The position numbers and the translations under genes were made by a program. A stretch of DNA of 34,736 nucleotides. Source: Oscillatoria sp. HE19RPO. GTDB lineage: Bacteria; Cyanobacteriota; Cyanobacteriia; Cyanobacteriales; Laspinemataceae. The notes below the pieces were generated by a model, which saw only the letters and a program-made list of their open reading frames with translations, had not been told where the DNA came from and ran no database searches. How positions within the stretch are numbered: position 1 is the stretch's first letter; each line of letters opens with the position of its first letter. Positions 23,414 through 33,296 of the stretch are shown here, piece after piece. The DNA lies in contig NZ_JAMXOT010000296.1 in the NCBI RefSeq assembly GCF_024220515.1, positions 1 to 34,736 of the forward strand, read 5' to 3'.

Positions 23414-25984
23414 ATGGCAGGTTTTAAAGATACACCGGGACAAAAAGTAAATACAATTAAAAACCTTCTGAAGGAAAGATACAAACAAGGCTTTCCCATT
23501 ATTAAAGAAATTATTCAGAATGCTAACGATGGTCAAGCAACGACCTTAGATTTTGGTATAGCTCAAGGCTTAGGTGAGTCGGTTAAGCATCCGTTACTAA
23601 AAACTCCTGCTTTATTTTTCCTCAATAATGGGACATTTACCAAATCAGATCAAGAATCAATTACTTATTTTGGAATAGATTCTAATGCTAAAGATAGAGG
23701 TAAAATAGGAAAATTTGGCTTGGGTCAAAAGAGTATTTTCCACTTCTGTGAAGCATTTTTTTATATTGCTCGTTCTGAGTCTATACCAGACGGATGTGGA
23801 GAATTTATTAACCCTTGGGCAACTCCTGATGGCAAAGATACTAAACGACCAGAATGGGTCGAACTGTCTAATCAAGATAGGGAAGCATTAGAAAGATATT
23901 TATTCACCCATAATTTAGTTAATTCCCGCAATAACAGTTCATCCTTCTTTTTATTGTGGGTTCCCCTACGTCAGGAGATGATAGATCAACGGTGTATTTT
24001 AGCTAATTACTATGATAGTATTCGATCAGTCAAAGAAAGTCTTCCAGAAGATATGGAAGTGCGAATCGGTCAACTATTACCGATGTTGCGTCATCTCAAC
24101 AATATCAGATTTTTTATAGAAAGTAATCAAGGTAATCTGGAACAAAATTTTTCTGTCTCCTTGTGTTCGGACGAGCAAAATTTCTTATCCCGCTGTATTT
24201 ATCCGAATGCCACAAGTGAACGTATAGATCCTGATGAACATGAGCTACAGGGTAAAATTCATCTAAGTTCAAATGAATCAGGGATTAAATTTGCGGGACA
24301 AGAAAGAATTTTATCTGCTAATAAATTTGGATCACTATTAAAAAATTCAGAAAATCCTTATCAAAATTTTTGGATTTATTTACAACAGTCTCCTTTTTGG
24401 AGTAAAAGAGCTTCTATCAATGAAGATAATGGAGAAGATGAAATTGTTCCTGATAAATCAATTCCCCATTGTGCTGTCGTTTTGACTCAGCAATCTTTAG
24501 GCAATAAATCAAAACCCAAGTTAAATTTACAGTGGACTGTTTTTCTTCCCTTAGCTAGTGAGGAGAAGCATTCACGACAAGAAGAATCAGAACAAGAAGC
24601 TCATGAGGAGATAGACTGTGATGGAAATAAAGATTACACAATTTTTCTTCATGGTTATTTCTTTCTTGATTCCGGCAGAAAATATATAGAAGGACTTCGG
24701 AATATTAGGAGGGATTCATTTCGACCGAAAACTCCTGAAAATGAAGATGAAATGATTGCTCAGTGGAATTATTTACTAGCAACTGAAGGGACTTTACGCC
24801 TTGTATTGCCTTCCATCAATCAATTTTATCAAAAACATAGCTTAACGGATGTAGAAATATCACATCTTTGCAGCGCAATTTTGAAATCGAGATTGTTCGC
24901 AAGTGAAGTTTATAGGCAAAATATTTGTGCTGAACATCAGTGGGTATTCCGGACTCAGCCATCAAATAACGGTTGGGAAATGATTTCAGTGAATGCAAAT
25001 TTGCGATCGCTTCCTGGTATTCCTCCAAAGTGGGAAGTATTTCCTGCATTGCAAGACCTCGCTCAAAATAATTGTTTTATTATTGAAAGCGAACCCAATC
25101 TTTTATCTCTAGATAAAAAGGGAAGATGGGAAAAGCAGGAAATCTGCTCTGTACTCGATTCTCTTAACCCGGGGTTAATATTTTCAAATTATGATGACCT
25201 TCGCTACTTAAACGAATTCTTGAGGCTTCAGGACAATATAATTAAGCAACCGGAGGTTCAGGCCAGTTTAATCAATTTGCTTCGTCAAGGATTTAGACAA
25301 AGTGACCTATCACATTTACAAGGAGAATCTATAAAACCTTTCATTCAGCAACTTATCTCAAAAATTATTCCTCATCAACGATTCAAGCTTAAAAAAACTC
25401 AAGATAGTACGGCTTTTAAGGCAGTTTTAAATAAACTTTATCAACTAGAAATAAATCTGTTTCTGGTTTATGAAACTTTTGAAGTTTTGCCAAGTAGTCA
25501 ATCTGTTTTAACTCCAGAAGAATTAATCTCTCTCCTAACCTGTCTGGACGATTTCCTCAAAAGCAAACCCTCTAACTATAAAGTACCTTGTGAAATTATT
25601 TCTCAACTTTTGTCATCGAGTAAATACGTTGAACAAGTTCTCGATAAACTTGAAAATGAGTCTTTATTTATTGGGTACAACTATAAGGAGGAAAAACCCT
25701 ACTTATACAGTTACAAAAAATTTCAAGATTACCACAAAAAAAATTGTTTATTTAAAGGAGTATGGACAAGCAATATCTCTACCGGCTTAAAAAAATCGCT
25801 GCCGAACACCGATTTAATCTTTATTGACACAAAGTTGGCTGGGATTTTCGGTAAAACTTCATCACTAAGAAATATACCGGAATGCGATGTCAATAGCTGC
25901 CTGCAACTCCTGGCAACACAACCCGATTTAGCTCAAGCCGATCAACGAACTAATCTTTTAAAGGAACTCATCAATCATGTCTAA
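23414..25984 (+). CDS. Sacsin-like HSP90-type ATPase protein
   Basis: An 856-aa protein with an N-terminal Bergerat (GHKL) ATP-binding fold. The N-box is IIKEIIQNANDG (E32, N36, D39). The adenine-site motif is LNNGTF, with Asn where HSP90 has Asp. The lid/glycine motif is GKIGKFGLGQKSIFHF (98-106). This is the sacsin/NO VEIN version of HSP90-like ATPases. The remaining ~700 residues are long, helical and unrecognised. Such proteins recur in predicted defence loci, but their mechanism is unclear. The coding sequence is visibly more AT-rich than its neighbours, hinting at transfer. It overlaps the next gene by eight bases, so the pair is co-translated. It occupies the place of a Zorya effector after zorC. 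Confidence 0.85.
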   Translation: MAGFKDTPGQKVNTIKNLLKERYKQGFPIIKEIIQNANDGQATTLDFGIAQGLGESVKHPLLKTPALFFLNNGTFTKSDQESITYFGIDSNAKDRGKIGKFGLGQKSIFHFCEAFFYIARSESIPDGCGEFINPWATPDGKDTKRPEWVELSNQDREALERYLFTHNLVNSRNNSSSFFLLWVPLRQEMIDQRCILANYYDSIRSVKESLPEDMEVRIGQLLPMLRHLNNIRFFIESNQGNLEQNFSVSLCSDEQNFLSRCIYPNATSERIDPDEHELQGKIHLSSNESGIKFAGQERILSANKFGSLLKNSENPYQNFWIYLQQSPFWSKRASINEDNGEDEIVPDKSIPHCAVVLTQQSLGNKSKPKLNLQWTVFLPLASEEKHSRQEESEQEAHEEIDCDGNKDYTIFLHGYFFLDSGRKYIEGLRNIRRDSFRPKTPENEDEMIAQWNYLLATEGTLRLVLPSINQFYQKHSLTDVEISHLCSAILKSRLFASEVYRQNICAEHQWVFRTQPSNNGWEMISVNANLRSLPGIPPKWEVFPALQDLAQNNCFIIESEPNLLSLDKKGRWEKQEICSVLDSLNPGLIFSNYDDLRYLNEFLRLQDNIIKQPEVQASLINLLRQGFRQSDLSHLQGESIKPFIQQLISKIIPHQRFKLKKTQDSTAFKAVLNKLYQLEINLFLVYETFEVLPSSQSVLTPEELISLLTCLDDFLKSKPSNYKVPCEIISQLLSSSKYVEQVLDKLENESLFIGYNYKEEKPYLYSYKKFQDYHKKNCLFKGVWTSNISTGLKKSLPNTDLIFIDTKLAGIFGKTSSLRNIPECDVNSCLQLLATQPDLAQADQRTNLLKELINHV

Positions 25985-28900
25985 ACAATTACGATATTTT
26001 CTACATGGTCAAAAAGACAAGTATGAAGATGACAAAACTACTTTATATGTCACGGCACAAGAGAGTACACTTTGGCAAAAAGTAGGACAGCAGGTTCTCA
26101 ATAAAAAAGGCGAGGGGTGGCGTTTGCTTGATTCTGCATTAGTAGAGCATATTCCTTCAGCAAAGCGTCAAACACTTGGAATTAATCTCCTTGAATCCGA
26201 TAAAGTTGTGGATTTGATTCGAGAATTAGGGGCAGAATGTGTTGATGGAAGTTTATTAAAATCCTCTGAACGATGCCAGCTACTCGGTTATCTCAGCCAA
26301 AACCCAACGAATGAAGATTTGTGGAAGTCATTGCAACTTCACGAAACGACCGATGGAAGACTGGAATCAATTCAGCCCAATCGAGTGTTTTTGCAAAATC
26401 CACATTTTCCTTTAAATCATCGCTTAAAAGAGTACATCGTCCTCATTAAGCAAAATCGAGAAATTCAACAAAACTGGATACCTCTGTGGACTGCTCATGA
26501 GGCGATCACAACAATTCTCAATCTCCCTGATCCTCATACATATTGCGAGCTAGTTCTGGAGGCACTAACTCAAATATCAACGGAAGATGAAGCAGAACTA
26601 AAAACCAGTTTAAAAATGACCAGTTGGCTACCTAATAAATTAGATGGCCAAGGAATTTGTCCTGCAAATATCCTGAGATTTTCTCAAAGTTTAGAAGAGC
26701 ATCAAGAGAAAATTGCTCAGTTGGATGAAAATAAGCATCCTGAAAAAATACTCCCAAATAAAGTTCGGACAAGCCCGGGATATTCCTCAGCCAGAAAATT
26801 ATTTACTTATTGGCATCCTGAGCAAGTCATCCAGAAGATTTTAGTTCCCAATCAATCTCTTGAATACTGGCAGAAGTTCTACATTGTTATTTTAGATTGC
26901 TTAGTTGCAATGGATAAAATTCCTGAGCACTTAAAAACATCGTTGGAAACAGAAAGCTGGATACCTGTAGACTCAGGCACAATCAGACCTAGCCAAATTC
27001 TAGAGATTGTTTCGAGTCAACTTCAAAAGTATTTACCGACCTTAGTTGAGTTAAGCGGTGGAGAATATACAGAACGATTACAACTTCCTAAAAGAATTAC
27101 AGGACATCCCAGCATTAAAGTTTTGAAAACCTTTTTTTCAAAATGGAGGGAACATGAAATTATTAATTTTCTGCTAGAACAACAAGAACCTCATCAACAG
27201 TGTCAGATTATTATTGATGCTTTGAGTGGTTTATTGGAGAGTCGCCAAAATCAGCACCACCTCAACGATAGTCTAAATCAACTAAAAACAAAACCTTGGT
27301 TACTCAATGAAAAAGGAAATGCAGTGTTTCCTGAAAATATTCTGCATTATCAAGCTGTAGAACAAGATATTGAGGGATTATTGCTCACCGTTGATTCTGA
27401 CTATATTACATCTTCTCAACTTTCTCCAATTATTCGTAACAGCAGTTGTTGGCAGTGGTTAACGCAGCAATTGTTTATCACTCAGGATGCAGCGTTGCAC
27501 CAAGTTGGACAATTGTTGGGAAATGCACCAGAATATCAATTGGGTGAATTTCAAAAATTTCCCATAGATCAATGCTGGGATATCTTCAAAAAAATTGATG
27601 TCAGCTTTCTGCCAGCATGGAACTTTGCTCGCAAACTCTCTAAAGGAAAATTTGAGCTATCGCTCTTGCCAAACCTGTTAGGCAAGATAGATGAAGATAA
27701 GCTTTGTTTGCTTCTTCAAAGACTCTCCAGTTCTAACTCTACACCCGATGAATTGACCGTAGATGTGTTTGACATTTACCTAGACTTGGCTGTTAAATAT
27801 CCTAAGTTCCAGGAAAAAATATTGCCAAATATTGGTCTTCTGAACCAAAAGAATAAATGGGAAAAGCCTGACAAACTGACATGGGGTAAAAGAGATAATC
27901 TTGAGTCTAATTGCTTGTTAGATCCTCTGCAAACCAGCATTATAAAGCAATATTTAGACTCTTTATCACAAGAGAGTGATACGGTTACGATATCGCAAGA
28001 CTTGTCAGGTGAAACCAGTAATTTTAGTATTTTACAAGCATACTTTCGTCTTTGGGAGCCATATTGCCCGCAAGAATTGATTGGTGCATTTATAACGTTA
28101 CTGATGGGCAACGATCCCAATGTAAAAAAGTTGGCTGAGTATTATTTAGGTCGGCGTGATGTGGATGCAATGCGTCAGCGATTGCTAGGAGAACAGGTGC
28201 ATCCTATAGCAAACCGTGAATTTCATATTCATGTAGGACAAGTCAGCGATCGTACCAGCATAGTACCATCAGTATCAGGAAAGTCTTTTAGTGCTGACCT
28301 CCTTCAGTCTGAAAATCCTCAACACCTTTTTGTCAGTGAACTGCAACCCAATAATCTAGCTATAGAACTACTGCCCATTGACCCTGAAAGATTTGGAAAA
28401 ATAGACTTATCGTTACTGATAAAAAGGTCTATTAGAACAATATTACTGGAACTTTATCAGGTTAAAGATGTAGATTTAGATGCCACTTGGAAAGATTTAC
28501 GAGACTCCGATCAACTCGATATTCAGGTAGCAAAGAACTTTTTGCTAGAAGGTGCGCCCTACATTATGAGGATGTTAAAAGTACATAATCGAATTCCTGA
28601 GATCAAAGACCTTTTAACCCAGTGGGATAATTTGCAATACCAGAAAGCAGAACTGAAACAGCAAAAAAAATCTGTAGAACATTTAGAGCATAAAATTGAG
28701 GATTTAATTCTGAACTTGTCTCGATTGCTGGAAGACGAGTCTGCCGAAAGTGAAAACATCCGAAATGAATTTTGGCAAGCAGTGCGAGCCAACATCGGAA
28801 TGCACGGCTACCGTCCGCAGAGCATTCCTTTTGAATTATTTCAAAATGCCGATGATGCAGCAACTGAATGGATGCAAATATCCCCGTCCTTACAAATAGA

Positions 28901-31376
28901 CGAAGATAGAAAGGAATTTATAATTGTGCTATTACCTGGCGATCACAAACTCTTATTTATTCATGCAGGTAGACCAATTGGTTGCTTTCAACATCCTGAT
29001 GTTCCAGAAAAACAGTATCGTGATCGGGGTTTTGATCGCGACTTGGTGAATATGCTGACTTTCAATATTTCCGAGAAAGGAGAAAGTGTAACAGGTAAGT
29101 TTGGATTGGGGTTTAAGAGCATATATCTCATCTGTAAGCGACCTCACGTTATGAGCAAAAATTTAGGGTTTACGGTAGAGGGCGGACTAATCCCATCACG
29201 TCTCAATCCAGAAAACGCTAACAGGTTGAATAAAGAATTACAAAAATATATCAATTTGCCTGATGCAACTGTCGTTGAACTAGAACTTGAAGCCAATTTT
29301 TTGGCTCAAAGTGTTATTCAGGAGTTTCAAGAACTTGCCAGCATCCTCATCGTATTTTCGAGGATTATTAAAAAATGTAGATTGGTGAATCGGAATGTTA
29401 ATGTTAGTTATCCAGATATTAACCTGTCCTGGTCTCCAACACCTATCCCAGGCGTTCGCGGAGTTGAAGTTGGCAAGCATCACATCACTGTAGATAGCAA
29501 TGGGAAAGAATCAACCTTGCTCTGCCTGAGAACTGAGGGAGATTCAGAAGCGGCTTTACTTTTAGGCTTTACCGAAAAAAATGGTCGTCTCATGGGTTCA
29601 TTGCCCAAGACTGTACCGACATTTTGGGTGACAGCCCCTACACAAGAAATGCTCTCTCTAGGTTTTGCTTTGAATGCCAAATTTGACATTACAACAGGGC
29701 GAGAAAGTTTGGTGAAGTCATCTGTTCATAATCGCGAGTTAGCAGATAAAATAGGAAAAGCTCTGGGAGAGGTTCTTTGTTCTCTTTCCCGTGCGAGTCA
29801 GGAAAACTGGCAAACAATTGCAGAGATATTGGGGTTCAAAACTATTGACGAATATGAGTTTTGGAACTTTCTGTGGAAAGAGTTGGCAATTGCTTGGCAG
29901 AATATAAATCCCAGTGATGGGCGTGAAATTATCTGTCGCATCTTGGCGGGCGATCGCGGGATGGGATATCTGATCATTCATTGTAAAGCTTTACCGAGTG
30001 GGTTGTATGGTAACTATCGCCAACTGCTCCTTATCAATGAGATTCGTTATCGAGTCACGGGGAAACTTTTAGAACAGGAGTGTTTCTTAAAAATAGCCAC
30101 TTGGTCACGTTTTCAAGAGCGCTATAAGACTCAGATTATTGCCCAGAGTCAATGGGAAAACGCCAAAAAACTCTTAGGAGAAACTTTTAATTCGCAGCAT
30201 TATTCGGTGAGCGAACTGCGCTTGCTTGATGTATTAAAAGCAGAAATTGGATCTGAACCCAAGGTGACAGCCTCGCAAGCCAAGCAAGTTGGAACATTGA
30301 TTTCAAAATACTTCTTAGAGAGTTTAAGTGGATCTTTAGAAAAGCACGAACTGCAACGCTTCTTGCAAGAAGTTAAGTTTATGTCTAAGACAGAGACTTA
30401 TGTACCTGTTGAGCAGTTGCTCTGCGCTGGATATCATCAGGATGAAGAGGGTTTACTGGTTGGGTTTGCACCAGATAATCGGATTTTGCATCTTGACTAT
30501 CAAGATACTGGTTTAGATTTTTTCATGGCTTGTCGTTCGCGTAGAGAAAGTATTTCTATTGAACAACTTACAGAATGGGCATTACAGGCAGAGACTTCAG
30601 AAAAACGTCAGGCAGTCCGTCATTATCTTTTGTCTGGAGAAAGACGAGAGCAATTAGCAATACGAATTGACGAAAACAGTGCCGGTTCATGGATAAGAAA
30701 TGACGAGAATATCTTAAGAATTATTGGCTTAATGGTAGAAATTGAGAGTGAACGACAAGGACGTCAATTTTCAGAACCCGGGCCGAAAATAAATGGCACA
30801 CATGGAACCGGCACTGATACTGGAAAAAGCGAAAATTCAGTACATTGGGGTAAATTCGGGGAAAAATGGGCTAGATTATTTTATCAATTCTGCGGCTATA
30901 AAAGCATTAATGAACAGCCCGCTCTGGAAGGATTTGATTTTCTTTGCGAAGGTAATGGTAAACCTACGATTAAAGCTGAAGTGAAAGCAATTTCATTTAA
31001 TCGACCTAATATCCGAATGACTATAAATGAATGGTCAAAAATGTTGCAAATTGGAGAATCTTATGAATTGCTGATTGTTAGTCATGACGGAGAGTCTGTT
31101 TGTGAAATCATTCAAATTAAACATCTATGGAAAACACTACAAAATGATTTCTTTGCAAAACTCGGAGCAAAAAATCCTACAGAATGTTATGAAGATGATA
31201 AAGCCGAGGTTCTGGTAGGTTTTAACTTAAATTCGGATAAATCACAGAATGATTTGATTCTTTCTTGGCACAGATTACGTGAAGGTAATCACAGTGATAA
31301 CATTAAAAGATATCGTCCATATCCCTCAACGGTAAATGCTGAAAATCAAGAGGTCCAATTTGAGTTAATCCCTTGA
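25977..31376 (+). CDS. Giant HSP90-like ATPase with C-terminal NO VEIN/DUF3883-type nuclease-like domain
   Basis: A 1799-aa protein. Residues 1 to about 900 are helical, sacsin-like and unrecognised, with repeated (S)WLP/SWIP-type segments. A second Bergerat ATPase lies at about 935-1100: FELFQNADDAA (E953, N957, D960), IHAGRPIG where sacsin-like proteins usually have H(D/N)G(R/K)P, and GKFGLGFKSIY (1040-1048). Ala997 replaces the expected Asp/Asn, so nucleotide binding may be altered. The C-terminus (about 1620-1730) resembles NOV C-terminal/DUF3883 domains: GKFGEKWARLFYQFCGY, then GFDFL (D1654) and AEVKAI (E1668, K1670), a PD-(D/E)XK-like arrangement, then MTINEWSKM. I infer a nuclease effector. 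It overlaps the 856-aa gene by eight bases. Confidence 0.85.
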   Translation: MSKQLRYFLHGQKDKYEDDKTTLYVTAQESTLWQKVGQQVLNKKGEGWRLLDSALVEHIPSAKRQTLGINLLESDKVVDLIRELGAECVDGSLLKSSERCQLLGYLSQNPTNEDLWKSLQLHETTDGRLESIQPNRVFLQNPHFPLNHRLKEYIVLIKQNREIQQNWIPLWTAHEAITTILNLPDPHTYCELVLEALTQISTEDEAELKTSLKMTSWLPNKLDGQGICPANILRFSQSLEEHQEKIAQLDENKHPEKILPNKVRTSPGYSSARKLFTYWHPEQVIQKILVPNQSLEYWQKFYIVILDCLVAMDKIPEHLKTSLETESWIPVDSGTIRPSQILEIVSSQLQKYLPTLVELSGGEYTERLQLPKRITGHPSIKVLKTFFSKWREHEIINFLLEQQEPHQQCQIIIDALSGLLESRQNQHHLNDSLNQLKTKPWLLNEKGNAVFPENILHYQAVEQDIEGLLLTVDSDYITSSQLSPIIRNSSCWQWLTQQLFITQDAALHQVGQLLGNAPEYQLGEFQKFPIDQCWDIFKKIDVSFLPAWNFARKLSKGKFELSLLPNLLGKIDEDKLCLLLQRLSSSNSTPDELTVDVFDIYLDLAVKYPKFQEKILPNIGLLNQKNKWEKPDKLTWGKRDNLESNCLLDPLQTSIIKQYLDSLSQESDTVTISQDLSGETSNFSILQAYFRLWEPYCPQELIGAFITLLMGNDPNVKKLAEYYLGRRDVDAMRQRLLGEQVHPIANREFHIHVGQVSDRTSIVPSVSGKSFSADLLQSENPQHLFVSELQPNNLAIELLPIDPERFGKIDLSLLIKRSIRTILLELYQVKDVDLDATWKDLRDSDQLDIQVAKNFLLEGAPYIMRMLKVHNRIPEIKDLLTQWDNLQYQKAELKQQKKSVEHLEHKIEDLILNLSRLLEDESAESENIRNEFWQAVRANIGMHGYRPQSIPFELFQNADDAATEWMQISPSLQIDEDRKEFIIVLLPGDHKLLFIHAGRPIGCFQHPDVPEKQYRDRGFDRDLVNMLTFNISEKGESVTGKFGLGFKSIYLICKRPHVMSKNLGFTVEGGLIPSRLNPENANRLNKELQKYINLPDATVVELELEANFLAQSVIQEFQELASILIVFSRIIKKCRLVNRNVNVSYPDINLSWSPTPIPGVRGVEVGKHHITVDSNGKESTLLCLRTEGDSEAALLLGFTEKNGRLMGSLPKTVPTFWVTAPTQEMLSLGFALNAKFDITTGRESLVKSSVHNRELADKIGKALGEVLCSLSRASQENWQTIAEILGFKTIDEYEFWNFLWKELAIAWQNINPSDGREIICRILAGDRGMGYLIIHCKALPSGLYGNYRQLLLINEIRYRVTGKLLEQECFLKIATWSRFQERYKTQIIAQSQWENAKKLLGETFNSQHYSVSELRLLDVLKAEIGSEPKVTASQAKQVGTLISKYFLESLSGSLEKHELQRFLQEVKFMSKTETYVPVEQLLCAGYHQDEEGLLVGFAPDNRILHLDYQDTGLDFFMACRSRRESISIEQLTEWALQAETSEKRQAVRHYLLSGERREQLAIRIDENSAGSWIRNDENILRIIGLMVEIESERQGRQFSEPGPKINGTHGTGTDTGKSENSVHWGKFGEKWARLFYQFCGYKSINEQPALEGFDFLCEGNGKPTIKAEVKAISFNRPNIRMTINEWSKMLQIGESYELLIVSHDGESVCEIIQIKHLWKTLQNDFFAKLGAKNPTECYEDDKAEVLVGFNLNSDKSQNDLILSWHRLREGNHSDNIKRYRPYPSTVNAENQEVQFELIP

Positions 31377-31543
31377 AAAACGGGAATCTTGCTTAAACAA
31401 AGTAAATTCTGAGCAAGCTGGCGATCGCAGTTGCCATGAAAGAATTCCCTCCTATCATTCGAGTGCAATGGGAAAGCGAATCGCCCGTTCCCAACCTCAG
31501 AGCGATCGCAACTATCCCAAAGTCATCATCACCCCAGTACCCA

Positions 31544-31594
31544 AAATGACCAATGACAAATGACCAACGACCAATGACCAACGACCAATGACAA
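31544..31594. repeat. Heptamer array (array H)
   Basis: About seven units of CAATGAC/AAATGAC/CAACGAC lie upstream of the aldo/keto reductase gene. The rest of 31377-31663 holds two GCGATCGC-type sites and no gene that I can support. Confidence 0.85.
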
Positions 31595-31663
31595 AAAACT
31601 GTATTGCCGTGGCGCGCCCTATTGTAAGATAGACCCGATTCAACTCATTGACCTCCTGTGACT

Positions 31664-32635
31664 ATGGCAACCAATCTGTCTCTTCCACTTATGGGCTGCG
31701 GTACTTGGGCTTGGGGTAACCGGCTCTTATGGGGATATGAACCCAGTATGGATGCGGAATTACAAGCGGTGTTTAATCTTTGTGTCGAAAATGGCGTGAC
31801 GTTATTCGATACGGGGGATTCCTATGGGACTGGCAAACTGAATGGACGGAGTGAGACGCTGTTGGGGCGCTTTGCTCAGGAGTATCAGGGTCCGAATGCG
31901 GATAACATTTGTATAGCGACCAAGTTAGCGCCTTATCCTTGGCGGTTGACGCGGCGATCGATGGTGTCTGCGGGATCCGCGTCGGCGCAGCGGTTGGGAC
32001 GGCTGGATTTGGTGCAGATGCATTGGTCTACGGCAAATTATGCGCCGTGGCAGGAATGGTCGTTGTTGGATGGATTGGCGGATTTATACGATCGCGGGTT
32101 GGTGAAAGGAGTCGGTTTGTCCAATTACGGTCCCAAACGCCTGGAACGCATTTATCAAAAGTTTAGCGATCGCGGAGTTCCCATTGCTACCCTGCAAGTT
32201 CAATACTCTCTGTTGTCTACCTATCCCGTGACTACCTTGGGACTCAAAGAAGTCTGCGATCGCCTGGGCATTCAACTGATTGCCTACAGTCCCCTCGCTT
32301 TGGGATTATTAACGGGAAAATACTCAAAAAACGGTCCCTTCCCTCCAGGGATTCGCGGATTCCTGTTTCGGAATATTTTGCCCAAAATTCAGCCTTTGTT
32401 AGACTGTTTGAGAGCAATTGCCTCGGACCGCAATAAAACCATGTCCCAGGTTGCTATCAATTGGTGTATCTGCAAAGGGATGATTCCCATTCCCGGGGCA
32501 AAAACTGTGGAACAGGCGCAACAAAATCTCGGTGCGCTAGGTTGGAGTTTGGATGCGGAGGAAATAGAAAAACTGGATCAAGTGGCGGCGAATTCTAATA
32601 AAACAATGGTGCAAAATATCTTTCAAACAACTTGA
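31664..32635 (+). CDS. Aldo/keto reductase
   Basis: 323 aa from the ATG at 31664 (a GTG at 31658 is possible; neither has a clear ribosome site). It is an NADPH-dependent oxidoreductase with a TIM-barrel fold. The catalytic tetrad is visible: Asp49 and Tyr54 in FDTGDSYG, Lys87 in IATKLAP and His120 in VQMHWS. The cofactor-binding end is IPIPGAKTVEQAQQNLGALG. Family segments KGVGLSNYGPKRL and AYSPLALGLLTGKY agree. The physiological substrate cannot be predicted. It is a single gene, unrelated in sequence to the defence genes, and marks the right border of the candidate system. Confidence 0.95.
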   Translation: MATNLSLPLMGCGTWAWGNRLLWGYEPSMDAELQAVFNLCVENGVTLFDTGDSYGTGKLNGRSETLLGRFAQEYQGPNADNICIATKLAPYPWRLTRRSMVSAGSASAQRLGRLDLVQMHWSTANYAPWQEWSLLDGLADLYDRGLVKGVGLSNYGPKRLERIYQKFSDRGVPIATLQVQYSLLSTYPVTTLGLKEVCDRLGIQLIAYSPLALGLLTGKYSKNGPFPPGIRGFLFRNILPKIQPLLDCLRAIASDRNKTMSQVAINWCICKGMIPIPGAKTVEQAQQNLGALGWSLDAEEIEKLDQVAANSNKTMVQNIFQTT

Positions 32636-32656
32636 AATAAATCAACCGGGTAATCT

Positions 32657-32821
32657 CTATATAAGTTTATCAATTTCCTCGATAAGAGTCTGGCATTTGT
32701 GGCGATCGCGTGCTTTTTTGATAAAACCTTGGAAGAACTGGCTAAATCCATTTCTGAGCAATGCTTTGGTATTTTTAGTATTTTCCCCGCCTTCAATATA
32801 AAGTCTAATTTCTGTTACCAT
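32657..32821 (-). pseudogene. 5' remnant of a DUF4276 (TOPRIM-like) gene
   Basis: 54 codons beginning MVTEIRLYIEGGENTKNTKA and LLRNGFSQFFQGFIKKARD, which match the start of DUF4276 proteins. The conserved Glu and Gly residues of the TOPRIM-like metal site are in YIEGG. Full proteins are about 200 residues; here a stop follows after EEIDKLI, so the nuclease-like domain is lost. The ATG overlaps the end of the upstream AAA ATPase by seven bases, the coupling usual for this ATPase/TOPRIM pair. Confidence 0.7.
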
Positions 32822-33243
32822 CGATTGCCTCCAAGTTCACCCATTCGCCATAAATCTCCCAGGGTGTAATTGTCCAGCCACTTTTTCAGTCGGTCTGGAT
32901 CCAAACGACGTAACTCGCTGCCGCGATCGCAGCGATCGCAAACGAGAACAGACTCCGGAGGAAGTGCCGAAATTAAAGCATCGGAATGAGTGGTGACAAT
33001 CAATTGAGTTCGCGCCGATGCCTCCACCAACATCTCCGCAATCAGGGGTAAAATATCTGGATGTAAGCCAATTTCTGGTTCTTCAATACATAAAACAAGT
33101 CCCGGTGTAGGGTCAAGGAGTAATGCCATTAAAAATAAAAACCACAGGATGCCATCGGAAAGACGACTCGCCGGGATGGGTTCACTCAACCCTTCCTCTC
33201 GGATAAAAATTTGCACCGTACCGCCATAAATTTTGATACTCAA
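32815..33243 (-). pseudogene. C-terminal fragment of an OLD-like AAA ATPase
   Basis: About 142 residues that keep only the second half of an ABC/OLD-type ATPase: the signature motif RLSDGILWF, Walker B LVLCIEEPEIGLHPD, and the switch histidine in LIVTTHSDALI, ending GDLWRMGELGGNRW. The Walker A half is missing. The frame stays open upstream to about 33282 (SRSSEELSIKIY), then ends beside the transposase relic, so an insertion probably removed the 5' part. With the DUF4276 start it represents a dead two-gene ATPase/TOPRIM system of the kind linked to anti-phage or anti-plasmid functions. Confidence 0.8.
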
Positions 33244-33296
33244 CTCCTCACTGGACCGTGAAAAGTTCTGTGAGATAATTAATTAGGGGCCTTAAA

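Noticed and set aside
23414-25984. The 856-aa protein as a ZorD helicase
   Set aside because: No SNF2 helicase Walker A/B pattern is visible; the ATP site is clearly the GHKL/HSP90 type.
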